Below, piece by piece: positions 18,130 to 27,527 of a DNA stretch of 64,000 nt. The notes under the pieces are model-generated. The model had not been told where the DNA came from. It searched no databases and saw only the letters and a program-made list of their open reading frames with translations. The stretch covers positions 62,001 to 126,000 of the forward strand of contig NZ_SBKO01000003.1 of assembly GCF_004122165.1 (NCBI RefSeq). Direction: 5' to 3'. Position 1 is the first letter of the stretch; every line of letters starts with the position of its first letter. Both the position numbers and the translations under genes were made by a program. The DNA comes from Flavobacterium amnicola. GTDB taxonomy: Bacteria > Bacteroidota > Bacteroidia > Flavobacteriales > Flavobacteriaceae.

Positions 18130-19983
18130 ATGTCAAGCATCATACAATTACTTCCTGATCATGTGGCCAATCAGATTGCAGCTGGAGAAGTGGTTCAACG
18201 ACCGGCTTCGGTGGTCAAAGAATTACTCGAAAACGCCATTGATGCAGGTGCGACCGATATCAAGCTAATTTGTAAAGATGCTGGAAAAACATTAATTCAA
18301 GTCATTGATAATGGCAAAGGGATGAGTGTGACCGATGCACGCCTGTGTTTTGAGCGTCACGCCACTTCCAAAATTCGCAAAGCCGAAGATTTATTTGATT
18401 TACATACTAAAGGATTTCGTGGGGAAGCCTTGGCATCTATTGCGGCGATTGCGCACGTTGAACTTAAAACCAAACAAGAGCAAGAAGAATTAGGAAGTCA
18501 TATTGTTATTGAAGGCAGTAAGTTTGTTTCACAAGAGCCTGCGGTATTACCCAAAGGCACTTCCTTTTCAGTCAAAAATTTGTTTTTTAATATTCCGGCG
18601 CGTCGTAATTTCTTGAAATCCGATGTGGTCGAATTGCGACATATCATAGATGATTTTCAACGCGTGGCTTTGGCACATGCCAATATTCATTTTACGCTTT
18701 ATCACAACGGAAGCGAAGTGTTCAATTTACCACAATCGAATTTACGACAACGTATCGTTAATATTTTTGCAGGGAAAACCAATGAAAAATTGGTGCCTAT
18801 CAATGAAACGACCGATATTCTTTCCATTCAAGGATTTATTGGGAAACCCGAGTTCGCAAAAAAGAATAGAGGGGAACAGTTTTTCTTTGTCAATGACCGA
18901 TTTATAAAAAATGGTTATTTGCACCACGCAATTATGTCGGCCTATGAAGGCTTGTTAAAAGATGGAGCGCAACCGAGTTATTTCTTGTATCTTGATGTGC
19001 CACCACATACCATAGATATCAACATACATCCAACCAAAACTGAAATCAAGTTTGACGACGAGCATGCGTTGTATGCCATTTTACGTTCGGCAACCAAGCA
19101 TAGTTTAGGACAATTTAATGTCGCTCCTGTGTTGGATTTTGATCGCGATGCCAATTTAGATACGCCGTACAGTTATCAAAATAAAGAAGCGGATTATCCA
19201 ACGATTCAAGTAGACAGTACTTTTAATCCGTTTGCAGAAGAAAAAAAACAACCTGCTAGTTCGGGCAATTCATTCAGTTATAAAACCAAAACAACAGCTC
19301 CGTCGAGTTGGGATAGTTTGTATGTAGGGTTGAAAGATGCTTTTGAACCACAAGAAATGCAATTCGAATCGGAAGCGATTACAAGTTCGTTATTTGGTGA
19401 AAATGAAGTCGAAAAAGCGAAAACTGCCACCTATCAAATTCATAAAAAATACATTGTAAGTCCCATAAAATCGGGAATGTTAATCATTGACCAACAAAGG
19501 GCGCACCAGCGTATTTTGTACGAACAGTTTTTAAAAAATATAACGATACAGCACGCCAGCAGTCAACAATTATTGTTTCCGTTGACCTTATATTTCTCGG
19601 GGAATGAGTTGGCTTTGTTACAGGAATTGCGTTCTTCGCTTGAAAATACGGGGTTTGTTTTCGAAGACATTACCTCCGAATCCGTTCTAATTTCAGGTAT
19701 GCCCGTAACGGTTTCCGAAAGTGAAGTTTCGATTGTTTTGGAACAGTTAATTTCCGATTTACAAGATGAAATTCCAGACAGTAGTTTTAGTCAAATGGAC
19801 AGTATGGCCAAATCGATGGCGAAAAGTTTGGCGGTAAAAACAGGGACGTATCTGACCGAAACAGAGCAAGAAAATATAGTAAACAATCTTTTTGGTTGCA
19901 AAGAACAATCCGTTTCCCCTTTTAATAAACCGACTTTTATCACGTTGAGTGTAGAAGATTTAGATAAAAAATTTAGTATATGA
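18130..19983 (+). CDS. mutL: DNA mismatch repair protein MutL
   Basis: A 617-residue GHKL ATPase that links MutS mismatch recognition to strand removal. The N-terminal ATPase has the E31/N35 helix (ELLENAIDAGA), DNGKGM, the ATP lid ATSKI and GFRGEALASI. The middle domain ends near 330 and a flexible linker runs to about 430. In the C-terminal dimerisation domain, the usual endonuclease motif DQHA(x)2E(x)4E is replaced by DQQRAHQRILYE. The later CPHGRP motif is replaced by SPFNKP. Intrinsic nicking activity therefore looks absent or altered. It overlaps the next gene by 4 bases. Confidence 0.94.
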   Translation: MSSIIQLLPDHVANQIAAGEVVQRPASVVKELLENAIDAGATDIKLICKDAGKTLIQVIDNGKGMSVTDARLCFERHATSKIRKAEDLFDLHTKGFRGEALASIAAIAHVELKTKQEQEELGSHIVIEGSKFVSQEPAVLPKGTSFSVKNLFFNIPARRNFLKSDVVELRHIIDDFQRVALAHANIHFTLYHNGSEVFNLPQSNLRQRIVNIFAGKTNEKLVPINETTDILSIQGFIGKPEFAKKNRGEQFFFVNDRFIKNGYLHHAIMSAYEGLLKDGAQPSYFLYLDVPPHTIDINIHPTKTEIKFDDEHALYAILRSATKHSLGQFNVAPVLDFDRDANLDTPYSYQNKEADYPTIQVDSTFNPFAEEKKQPASSGNSFSYKTKTTAPSSWDSLYVGLKDAFEPQEMQFESEAITSSLFGENEVEKAKTATYQIHKKYIVSPIKSGMLIIDQQRAHQRILYEQFLKNITIQHASSQQLLFPLTLYFSGNELALLQELRSSLENTGFVFEDITSESVLISGMPVTVSESEVSIVLEQLISDLQDEIPDSSFSQMDSMAKSMAKSLAVKTGTYLTETEQENIVNNLFGCKEQSVSPFNKPTFITLSVEDLDKKFSI

Positions 19984-20720
19984 GAGAGATAACGCCAGTA
20001 GTAAAACAATTACTGATTCTAAATGTTATATTTTTTGCTGGAAGTCATTTTGTGCCGATGGCTGAAAAATTATTTGCACTCTATTATTTTCAAAATCCAA
20101 GTTTTAAATTTTGGCAACCTTTGTCGCATATGTTTATGCATGGAAATCTAATGCATATTTTTTTCAACATGTTTGCCTTGTATTCATTTGGTTCAACACT
20201 AGAACATTTTTGGGGCGGTAAAAAGTTTTTGTTTTTTTATCTTTCTTGTGGATTGGGAGCTGCTTTGATTCATTCGGGAGTGAATTTTTATCATTTTCAA
20301 GAAGGAATCAATGCTTTGGTGGGTAGTGGAGAAAACAAATCGGAAATACTTAAAATTTTAGCTACTGGCCAGTATAATTTGAATTGGGAGCAAGTATTGT
20401 CTAAAACTGATTTTGAAAACTTTATAGGATCTTATGCTACTCCAGCGGTTGGTGCCTCCGGTGCAATTTATGGTTTACTAGTAGCGTTTGCATTTATGTT
20501 TCCTAATGCAGAATTGATGATGATGTTTATTCCGGTTCCTATTAAAGCCAAATATTTTGTTCCGTTTATTGTTGGAATGGATTTGTTTTCAGGGGTAACG
20601 GGATATTCTGTTTTTGGGGGTGGTATTGCTCATTTTGCTCACATTGGTGGGGCCTTAATTGGTTTTATCATGATGTGGTATTGGAAGAAAAATTCCTTTA
20701 ATGATCGACGTTGGAATTAA
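19980..20720 (+). CDS. Rhomboid intramembrane serine protease (first of two)
   Basis: A 246-residue polytopic protease that cuts membrane helices of its substrates. The catalytic Ser160 is in GASGAIYGL and the His221 in HFAHIGGALIG. WQPLSHMFMHGNLMHIFFNMFAL marks the rhomboid second helix and its conserved HxxxN. A hydrophilic insert of about 40 residues (108-150) between helices 3 and 4 is longer than in short rhomboids. It overlaps mutL by ATGA and is followed directly by a second rhomboid. The substrates are unknown. Confidence 0.9.
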   Translation: MREITPVVKQLLILNVIFFAGSHFVPMAEKLFALYYFQNPSFKFWQPLSHMFMHGNLMHIFFNMFALYSFGSTLEHFWGGKKFLFFYLSCGLGAALIHSGVNFYHFQEGINALVGSGENKSEILKILATGQYNLNWEQVLSKTDFENFIGSYATPAVGASGAIYGLLVAFAFMFPNAELMMMFIPVPIKAKYFVPFIVGMDLFSGVTGYSVFGGGIAHFAHIGGALIGFIMMWYWKKNSFNDRRWN

Positions 20721-20790
20721 GGTTTCAATGACATATCAATGGCAATATCAAAAAAATCAATTTCAAGAATCAGTAGCAATTGTTAGCCTA

Positions 20791-21675
20791 ATGAATATTT
20801 TACAAGATTTAAAACAACAATATAAAATTGGCGATATCACCACCAAATTAATTTTTTGGAATGTCTTGTTATTTGCCCTTCCGAGTATTGTTTTTGGAAT
20901 ACTGAAATTATTTACCATTCAAATTGATTACTATCAATATGTTGGATTGTCAGATAGTTTTTCAGCACTTCTTACAAAACCTTGGACGATCATCAGTTAT
21001 AATTTCTTTCACAGTGGTATCATCCATTTGGTGTTTAATATGTTGATGTTGCGCTTTGCGGGTCAAATTTTCAGCACTTATTTTACGCAGAAGCAATTGT
21101 TTTCGGTGTATGTGTTGGGAGGTGTTTTTGGTGGTATAGTGTATATTCTGAGTTATTTGTTTTTACCCATGTTAGCCAATCAAAGTGCTTTGCTTGTGGG
21201 TGCTTCGGCCTCTATTATGGCGATTGTTTTTGCTACGACTACCTATCAACCCTATATGAATTTGCGATTGGCCTTAATTGGAAATGTCCAACTTTGGCAT
21301 ATTGCTGTTGTTTTTTTGGTGTTGGATTTGATTCAATTGCCACTTGAAAATACTGGAGGTCATTTAGCACATCTTGGCGGAGCGTTTTTCGGATTTATAT
21401 ACATCAAGGCGTTGAGAGGTGGAATTGACCTAGGAAATGGTTTAAATGCTATTTTAGATAGGCTTGCGACTTTGTTTTCGCCAAGAAACGCAACACCGTT
21501 TAAAAAAGTGCATAAAAACACGCAAGGGAAATCCAATACAAAATCGGGTTCAAGGATCATTACTAAAGATAAAACCCAACAACAAATAGATGAAATTCTG
21601 GATAAAATTAGTCAATCAGGGTACGATAGTTTGACCAAAGAAGAAAAAGAGTTTCTATTTAAAGCAGGTAAATAG
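20791..21675 (+). CDS. Rhomboid intramembrane serine protease (second of two)
   Basis: Counted from the ATG at 20791 the protein has 294 residues. The catalytic Ser139 is in VGASASIMA and His194 in HLAHLGGAFFG. The HSGIIHLVFNMLML segment carries the conserved His and Asn. A C-terminal cytoplasmic tail of about 80 residues is rich in Lys and Thr and ends with the DUF6576-like stretch DEILDKISQSGYDSLTKEEKEFL. The frame could start at 20701, overlapping the first rhomboid, or at 20728, but MNILQDL is the natural N-terminus. The two paralogues are clearly diverged. Confidence 0.88.
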   Translation: MNILQDLKQQYKIGDITTKLIFWNVLLFALPSIVFGILKLFTIQIDYYQYVGLSDSFSALLTKPWTIISYNFFHSGIIHLVFNMLMLRFAGQIFSTYFTQKQLFSVYVLGGVFGGIVYILSYLFLPMLANQSALLVGASASIMAIVFATTTYQPYMNLRLALIGNVQLWHIAVVFLVLDLIQLPLENTGGHLAHLGGAFFGFIYIKALRGGIDLGNGLNAILDRLATLFSPRNATPFKKVHKNTQGKSNTKSGSRIITKDKTQQQIDEILDKISQSGYDSLTKEEKEFLFKAGK

Positions 21676-21733
21676 TTTTGTAAAATTCTCACAAAATCGT
21701 TTATTTGTATTAGTTTCAATTGATTAATATAAA

Positions 21734-22786
21734 ATGAAGAACCTTTCTTGGTTTAATAAATTGGCCCTTTTTTGTAATGTAGTGCTAACGATTCTCACGT
21801 TTTTAGCGTACGCATTGCCGTTTTTGGCTCCCAAATGGTTTTCTCTTTTATCGGTTTTGACTTTAATTCTTCCTTTGTTTCTTATTCTGAATACCTTGTT
21901 TTTTATGTATTGGTTTCTGCAATTTAAAAGACAAATGATATTATCCGGGTTGGTTTTATTACTTGGTATTACGTTTATCAACAAGTTTTATAAGTTTTCG
22001 GAAAAGAATTTAGAAGATTCGGACAAGGATTTTGTGGTGATGAGTTATAACGTGCGATTGCTGAATCTTTTTAATTGGATTCCTCGTGACAATGTAGCCC
22101 AGGATATTTTGACGTTTGTGAATGATAAAAATCCCGATGTGCTTTGCATTCAAGAATACTCCACTTCGGCTTCCGCTAAAATTGATTTGAAAATTTATCC
22201 CTATCGTGCCATTTTTATGACTGGTGATCAAATCAAAACGGGTAATGCCATCTTTTCAAAATTTCCAATTGTAAATGAAGGGAAAATTGATTTTCCGTTT
22301 TCAAATAACAATGCCATTTTTGCCGATGTAAAAATTGGAAAAGACTTGATTCGCGTGTATAATTTGCATTTGGAATCGTTGAAAATTTCACCAGATGTGA
22401 ATGATATTTCCGAGAATGTGGAAGAAATCAAACAAAAAAATCCAAAAATTATTGCCAAACGAATAGGGGAGACCTTTGCCAAACAACAGCAACAAGCCGA
22501 AATTATTATGGAGCATAAAAAACTATGTCCGTATCCTAAAATCGTTTGTGGAGATATGAATAATAGTGCTTTTTCCTATGTGTATCGTATTGTAAAAGGC
22601 GATATGCAGGATACTTTTGAAGAAGCCGGACAAGGTTTCGGAAAGACGTATAATTTTAATCATTACCCTGCTCGAATCGATTATATTTTTGCCGACACTA
22701 AGTTTACGGTCAAAAATTTTCAGCATTTTCCCGAGTTTGTCAATTCTGATCATATGCCAATTATGGCTAGAGTGGAGATTGAATAA
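21734..22786 (+). CDS. Endonuclease/exonuclease/phosphatase family protein, membrane-bound
   Basis: A 350-residue protein. Three hydrophobic segments span about residues 8-85. The EEP (DNase I-like) fold follows, with the metal-binding QEY (VLCIQEYSTSAS), NLHLES, CGDMNNSAFSYVY and the final SDHMPIMARV. Related enzymes cleave phosphodiesters in nucleic acids, phospholipids or inositol phosphates. The membrane anchor and outward orientation suggest an extracytoplasmic substrate, but which one is open. It converges with wbqC with only 4 bases between the stops. Confidence 0.85.
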   Translation: MKNLSWFNKLALFCNVVLTILTFLAYALPFLAPKWFSLLSVLTLILPLFLILNTLFFMYWFLQFKRQMILSGLVLLLGITFINKFYKFSEKNLEDSDKDFVVMSYNVRLLNLFNWIPRDNVAQDILTFVNDKNPDVLCIQEYSTSASAKIDLKIYPYRAIFMTGDQIKTGNAIFSKFPIVNEGKIDFPFSNNNAIFADVKIGKDLIRVYNLHLESLKISPDVNDISENVEEIKQKNPKIIAKRIGETFAKQQQQAEIIMEHKKLCPYPKIVCGDMNNSAFSYVYRIVKGDMQDTFEEAGQGFGKTYNFNHYPARIDYIFADTKFTVKNFQHFPEFVNSDHMPIMARVEIE

Positions 22787-22790
22787 TTTG

Positions 22791-23402
22791 CTATAAAACT
22801 TGCTTGAGTAAGTATTCTTTCGCGAAACGTCCTTCGTTAAATAACAAATCCAAAATACTTAGATTGTTGATAAATCCGTGCTTTTCTTCAAAGACTTGAG
22901 TATAAGGCTCTAGTATAGTAGTGTCTTTTTTTCCGTTGGCCAAATGACGAAAATCGGTAAAATCAGTTACTTCGTGGAAGTATTCTGTGGTTTTGTTATT
23001 CCCAAAAGAAACCCCTAAACATTTGGATACAATTTCGATGGTTTCAAAATTCAAATCCATTAAAAAAGTATGTTTTTTTGTAAATATTGAAGAAATGGTA
23101 TCTTCATAATATTCAAAAAATGGCGAAGTTCTATAGGCCGCTTCTAAAGATTTAAAATGTTGTTTTTGCCAATCGAAAGCGGTTTCTAAACGTGTATCTT
23201 TTGTTTTTTGATGTGGTTCACTGCTGTGTTTGATAGGAATGTTTAATAACTGCAATCCGTTTGGACTATAGATATACATTCGATTTCGGTTGGTTTGCTT
23301 CTGGAAATTGTCTTCCATTTCAAACGTTACCGAATCAGCTTGAACCATAGCGGCTACTTGGCTTATAGAAGGAAAATAAGTGGGGTGGAGGAGAATGTTC
23401 AT
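22791..23402 (-). CDS. WbqC family protein
   Basis: A 203-residue protein of the WbqC-like family, named from O-antigen clusters. It begins MNILLHPTYFPSISQVAAM and has EMEDNFQKQTNRNRMYI and the conserved FEYYEDTI segment. The family is proposed to act in glycan or cofactor metabolism, possibly as a transferase, but no activity is established. Here it is the last gene of the parA-to-lepB block, 65 bases behind lepB, as often seen in flavobacteria. Confidence 0.82.
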   Translation of the reverse strand: MNILLHPTYFPSISQVAAMVQADSVTFEMEDNFQKQTNRNRMYIYSPNGLQLLNIPIKHSSEPHQKTKDTRLETAFDWQKQHFKSLEAAYRTSPFFEYYEDTISSIFTKKHTFLMDLNFETIEIVSKCLGVSFGNNKTTEYFHEVTDFTDFRHLANGKKDTTILEPYTQVFEEKHGFINNLSILDLLFNEGRFAKEYLLKQVL

Positions 23403-23409
23403 TTTTTAG

Positions 23410-23453
23410 AGTTTATTGTTTAAGGTTTATAGTTAGGCGTCAAACAATAAACT
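23410..23453 (-). repeat. Inverted repeat between lepB and wbqC
   Basis: Perfect 12-base arms (23410-23421 and 23442-23453) around a 20-base loop. The arm sequence on the plus strand is AGTTTATTGTTT. Transcripts from either side could form a hairpin there. No T-run follows on the minus strand, so its role in termination is doubtful. Confidence 0.6.
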
Positions 23454-23467
23454 ACAAACCATAAACT

Positions 23468-25027
23468 TTATGCATTTTTCTTCTTCTTATTTCTGTAAAA
23501 ATCGTAACCAAACCAACCTACTAAAAGGATTAAGAAATACTTAAAGTATGAAGTGGGTTGTCCGTCGCCACCAACAGTGCAAAATAATCGGTCCCAACGA
23601 ATTTTATCAATGGCTTTGCTCCAAGGTGTATTTGGGTCAATACTCCACCAAATAAAAACTGGTTTCCCTACTACGTGATCCATTGGAACAAATCCCCAAT
23701 AACGGCTGTCTTCCGAACGATGTCTGTTATCTCCCATCATCCAGTAATAATCTTGTTTGAAGGTGTAATTCGTCGCTTCTTTGTCGTTAATGAATATTTT
23801 ACCCCCTTTTTCTTCTAGTTTGTTACCTTCATAGACTGTGATTAGTCTTTTGTATAAAGGCAAAGTTTCTTTGTTTAAAACTACTGTTTTATTGGCTTCC
23901 GGAATATAGATTGGACCGTAATTGTCTTGTGACCATTTTTGGTTGTGTGGAAATAAACCTTTGTCAATTTCAGTTGGGAATGGTGCTATATTTCGTGTCA
24001 GTGATTTTACTGCTGGATTGTTTTTTAATTTTTGTGCTCCAGCATCAGTAAGTGCTCCAATGATATATTCGTTTGGATTTCCGGTAGGATACACTCCGTC
24101 CGTAATTCCAATTTCACGAACAATATAATTTTCGTCAAAAGCAGAACCATCGGTTAGTAAAGTATACGAGTATTGTGGTCGTGCTCTTTCTGGTAAAATT
24201 AATTTTTTATTGTTAATGTAAACAAATCCTTCTTTTATGGATAAGTTGTCTCCAGGTAATCCAACGCAACGTTTTACATAGTTAGAACGTTTGTCCTTAG
24301 GTTTGTCGATATGTCTTCCAGAGCGATCAAAAAATTGATACACAGTATCCGCAGGCCAATTGAAACACACAATATCATTATGTTCTATTTTTTGCAATCC
24401 AGGTAAACGGAAAGAAGGCAATTGTGGTTTGCTCAAATATGATTTTGCTTTGACCACCATCATACTATCATGAACCATCGGCAAGGCTACAGCAGTAGAC
24501 GGAGTTCTTGCGCCATAATGAAATTTACTCACAAATAAGAAATCACCTACCAATAACGATTTTTCTAACGAGGATGTCGGAATATTAAACGGTTGCATCA
24601 CATAGGTATGCACCAATGTAGCGACAATAATAGCATACAATAAAGAAGCAATGGTGTCGCCTGATTTAGTGGTGGGAACCAAACTTCTATTGCGTTTGTA
24701 AGTAACATCTTCAGCGTAATTGATGTAGTAAATGTAAAAACCAAGGGTAAGGACTCCTAATAGGGTATCTTTACTCGTGTTTTTGCCAAAACTTCTTAGC
24801 GTTTCTACCCAAACGACTATAAACATGATTAGGTTGACAATAGGTACAAACAATAAAGCCGTCCACCAAGTAGGACGATTTATGATTTTCATTAAGATGA
24901 TAGAATTGTACACAGGAATAAAGGCTTCCCAAGATTTTCTACCGGCTTTTTCATATAATTTCCAAGTCCCTAATCCGTGAATAAGTTGAACTACTAAGAA
25001 AAAAATTAACCACTGTAATGCTGTCAT
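23468..25027 (-). CDS. lepB: Signal peptidase I, long Bacteroidetes form
   Basis: Cleaves signal peptides from exported proteins at the outer face of the inner membrane. The 519 residues include three to four N-terminal membrane segments (to about 145) containing a TM-DUF region. The catalytic Ser153 is in IPTSSLEKSL and Lys252 in SNYVKRCVGLPGD. The late motif MGDNRHRSEDSRYWGFVP and a final membrane helix near the C-terminus follow. The protein is about twice the usual bacterial length because of a large insert between the catalytic Lys and the GDN motif, normal for this phylum. It lies downstream of dapB after a 136-base gap. Confidence 0.92.
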   Translation of the reverse strand: MTALQWLIFFLVVQLIHGLGTWKLYEKAGRKSWEAFIPVYNSIILMKIINRPTWWTALLFVPIVNLIMFIVVWVETLRSFGKNTSKDTLLGVLTLGFYIYYINYAEDVTYKRNRSLVPTTKSGDTIASLLYAIIVATLVHTYVMQPFNIPTSSLEKSLLVGDFLFVSKFHYGARTPSTAVALPMVHDSMMVVKAKSYLSKPQLPSFRLPGLQKIEHNDIVCFNWPADTVYQFFDRSGRHIDKPKDKRSNYVKRCVGLPGDNLSIKEGFVYINNKKLILPERARPQYSYTLLTDGSAFDENYIVREIGITDGVYPTGNPNEYIIGALTDAGAQKLKNNPAVKSLTRNIAPFPTEIDKGLFPHNQKWSQDNYGPIYIPEANKTVVLNKETLPLYKRLITVYEGNKLEEKGGKIFINDKEATNYTFKQDYYWMMGDNRHRSEDSRYWGFVPMDHVVGKPVFIWWSIDPNTPWSKAIDKIRWDRLFCTVGGDGQPTSYFKYFLILLVGWFGYDFYRNKKKKNA

Positions 25028-25032
25028 AATTT

Positions 25033-25056
25033 GATTTTTAGATTTTTAGATTTTTA
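25033..25056 (+). repeat. Three tandem GATTTTTA octamers
   Basis: Exact 8-base units at 25033-25040, 25041-25048 and 25049-25056 in the dapB-lepB spacer, just upstream of the lepB start. The remainder of the 136-base gap is AT-rich with no clear promoter box. Confidence 0.6.
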
Positions 25057-25163
25057 GACTTCTTAGATTTGAGAGAAGTTTTAAACATCTAAAATTTCAT
25101 TAATTTATATTTTTTATTTTTTGTTTGTCGCTAATTTTCTAAAGATCTAAGCAGTCTAAAGAT

Positions 25164-25868
25164 CTAACGACCTAGATTTAATACGTCCTTCATAGTGAAA
25201 ATACCTTTTTTACCGACCAACCATTCGGCGGCAATCACGGCTCCTAATGCAAATCCTTCACGGCTGTGAGCAGTGTGTTTGATTTCAATTTGATCAACTT
25301 CACTATCATAAAAAACACTATGTGTACCCGGAACAGTTCCAATTCGTTTGGCTTCAATATGAATTTGATGTTCCGTCGGATTTTCTAATGTCCATTCTTG
25401 GTAAGCCGAATTTTTGATTACTCCGTTAGCTAATGAAATGGCAGTTCCGCTAGGCGCATCTAACTTTTGAGTATGATGAATTTCTTCCATCGATACTTTA
25501 TACTGATTTAAATTCGCCATTATTTTGGCCAAGTATTCATTCAATTCAAAGAAAACATTTACGCCCAAGCTAAAATTTGAACCATAAATGAACCCTCCAT
25601 TTTTTTTCTTACAAAGCGCTACCATTTCATTGTACTTTTCCAACCAACCTGTGGTACCACTCACTACAGGAACATTAGTTGCAAAACATTCCGAAATGTT
25701 ACACACGGCACTATCAGGAACACTAAAATCGATAGCTACATCTGCAGTTTCTAGTCCGTCGAAAGAAGCGCTGCTTGATTTTTTCAAAACTATTTCATGA
25801 CCGCGTTCCAAAGCAATTCGTTCAATCACTTTGCCCATTTTTCCGTATCCTAGAAGTGCGATTTTCAT
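25164..25868 (-). CDS. dapB: 4-hydroxy-tetrahydrodipicolinate reductase
   Basis: Second committed step of the diaminopimelate/lysine pathway; needed for peptidoglycan cross-links. The N-terminal nucleotide motif is GYGKMGK (residues 7-13). The catalytic segment contains the His pair in EIHHTQKLDAPSGTA with the Lys two residues on. The 234-residue length is at the short end of the family. The start shares one base with the stop of the preceding small membrane-protein gene (TAATG), so translation is probably coupled. Confidence 0.94.
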   Translation of the reverse strand: MKIALLGYGKMGKVIERIALERGHEIVLKKSSSASFDGLETADVAIDFSVPDSAVCNISECFATNVPVVSGTTGWLEKYNEMVALCKKKNGGFIYGSNFSLGVNVFFELNEYLAKIMANLNQYKVSMEEIHHTQKLDAPSGTAISLANGVIKNSAYQEWTLENPTEHQIHIEAKRIGTVPGTHSVFYDSEVDQIEIKHTAHSREGFALGAVIAAEWLVGKKGIFTMKDVLNLGR

Positions 25869-26050
25869 TACGCTTTGTTTTTAAATTTTTCAATTAAAGT
25901 TAGCAGTAGCAAACCACTTAACAAACCAATTACAAATATGGAAAGAAATTCGATGGTTCGAATAGCTTCTGTGCCTTTAATTCTGGAATAATTCATTATC
26001 GATAATGATAAAAGAATAGCAATTATTGGAAGTTTTCTATTTTTCATCAT
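25868..26050 (-). CDS. Small two-helix membrane protein, unknown function
   Basis: A 60-residue protein with two hydrophobic stretches (about 7-20 and 36-53) and a basic C-terminus (EKFKNKA). It shares one base with the stop of the DUF5683 gene and one with the dapB start, so it is firmly embedded in the operon and very likely translated. I do not recognise the family. Two ATG codons stand at its start (MMKN). A membrane-bound role is all that can be inferred. Confidence 0.7.
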   Translation of the reverse strand: MMKNRKLPIIAILLSLSIMNYSRIKGTEAIRTIEFLSIFVIGLLSGLLLLTLIEKFKNKA

Positions 26051-26607
26051 CAGAAGTTATAATTTAAGGTTAAACCTACATTTTGTTTATATGTGAATTC
26101 GTTTTGTTGAATTTGTGGTCGTACTGTCAGTTTACCATTGACATTAAATTGTTGCAAATGCGCATCAACATTAGCGTCAACAATATTTAAAATGTATAAT
26201 GCGGAAGTGATTAATAATGATAAATCACGATTTCTTTGATAACCTTTTTGAGCCGTAAGTAAACGATCATCCGTCAATCGTGTTAGTTCAGGATTTAGAT
26301 TCGGATCGTTGGCAAGTCGTTTCTTGTATTCATCACGAACCATGTTGTATTGTTTTTGATTCCAAGTGTACGCATAAATACCCGTTCCAATTGCGGCATA
26401 GACAATTGGAATTTTCCAGTATTTTTTATTGTACGCTTGTCCTGCTCCAGGCAATAATGCAGAGAAAAAAGCCGCTTTGGCAGGTCGTAAAGGATCAATA
26501 GTTGTAGTAACAGTATCGTTGGCTACTAATTTGATTTCATCTTGACTAAATCCAGAAAAATTTCCAAAGCCTATACTAAACAGTGCTATGTATAACCAAA
26601 ATTTCAC
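26050..26607 (-). CDS. DUF5683 domain protein
   Basis: A 185-residue envelope protein of the Bacteroidetes DUF5683 family. It has a signal peptide, then RPAKAAFFSALLPGAGQAYNKKYWKIPIVYAAIGTGIYAY, the hallmark segment with a hydrophobic helix. A polar helix and a hydrophobic stretch near 127-140 follow, and the C-terminus (VGLTLNYNF) looks like a beta-strand. The start is GTG at 26607, sharing one base with the parB stop (TAGTG). The function is not known. Its steady linkage to parB and dapB in this phylum hints at a cell-envelope or division role. Confidence 0.82.
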   Translation of the reverse strand: MKFWLYIALFSIGFGNFSGFSQDEIKLVANDTVTTTIDPLRPAKAAFFSALLPGAGQAYNKKYWKIPIVYAAIGTGIYAYTWNQKQYNMVRDEYKKRLANDPNLNPELTRLTDDRLLTAQKGYQRNRDLSLLITSALYILNIVDANVDAHLQQFNVNGKLTVRPQIQQNEFTYKQNVGLTLNYNF

Positions 26608-27509
26608 TAACCTTTAATTAGTTTGATAATTCTGTTGAAATCTTCTTCGGAATGAAACGGAATAGTAATTTTACCTTTTCCATTACCCGCTACTTTTACG
26701 TCTACTTTAGTTCCGAAATAATCGTTGAAGGTTTTTTTCTCTTCAGTTCCAATTTCAAAAGAAGTAGCAGTAGTTTTTGTGTTAGTGGAAGGTTTTTCAG
26801 GCGTTCCTTCATGATACGCTTTCACCAAAGCTTCTGTTTCACGAACGGATAAATTTTCGCTTACGATTTTTTGGTAAATATCCGTTTGAACGTCGTGGTT
26901 GTCTACATTGATAATCGCACGCCCGTGCCCCATTGAAATGAATCCGTCGCGAATACCCGTTTGGATAATTGGGTCTAATTTTAATAATCGCATGTAGTTT
27001 GCAACGGTAGAACGTTTTTTTCCTACGCGATCACTTACTTGCTCTTGTGTTAATTGAATTTCGTCCATCAAACGTTGGTACGATAAAGCGATTTCAATTG
27101 GATCCAAATCATGACGTTGGATGTTTTCCACCAAGGCCATGGTTAACGATTCGTTGTCATCGGCTAAGCGAATGTACGCCGGAACCGTTTTTAATCCCAA
27201 TAATTTAGAAGCACGCAAACGGCGTTCTCCAGAAATTAATTGGTATTTGTTGAAATCCATTTTACGAACCGTAATCGGTTGAATAACTCCTAGTTCGCGA
27301 ATAGATGTTGCTAATTCTTGTAAAGATTCTTCGTTAAAATTGGTACGCGGTTGAAACGGGTTAATTTCAATCGAATCAATTTCCAATTCGATGATATTCC
27401 CAACTACTTTGTCAGCATTTTTATCGGTTACCGATTTAATATCGTTTTCAGGATCTTTCAAAAGTGCCGATAATCCTCTACCCATTGCTTGTTTTTTTGC
27501 CAATGCCAT
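26607..27509 (-). CDS. parB: Chromosome partitioning protein ParB
   Basis: A 300-residue CTPase clamp that binds parS sites near the origin. The N-terminal ParB/Srx domain has INPFQPRTNFNEESLQELATSI and the CTP-binding GERRLRASKLLGL. VENIQRHDLDPIEIALSY leads into the HTH (LTQEQVSDRVGKKRSTVANYMRLLKL). A linker and a C-terminal dimerisation segment (about 250-300) follow. It sits 18 bases after parA. No parS-like palindrome was noticed near the pair, though a full scan was not done. Confidence 0.94.
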   Translation of the reverse strand: MALAKKQAMGRGLSALLKDPENDIKSVTDKNADKVVGNIIELEIDSIEINPFQPRTNFNEESLQELATSIRELGVIQPITVRKMDFNKYQLISGERRLRASKLLGLKTVPAYIRLADDNESLTMALVENIQRHDLDPIEIALSYQRLMDEIQLTQEQVSDRVGKKRSTVANYMRLLKLDPIIQTGIRDGFISMGHGRAIINVDNHDVQTDIYQKIVSENLSVRETEALVKAYHEGTPEKPSTNTKTTATSFEIGTEEKKTFNDYFGTKVDVKVAGNGKGKITIPFHSEEDFNRIIKLIKG

Positions 27510-27527
27510 ATATCTTTCTCCTAAATC

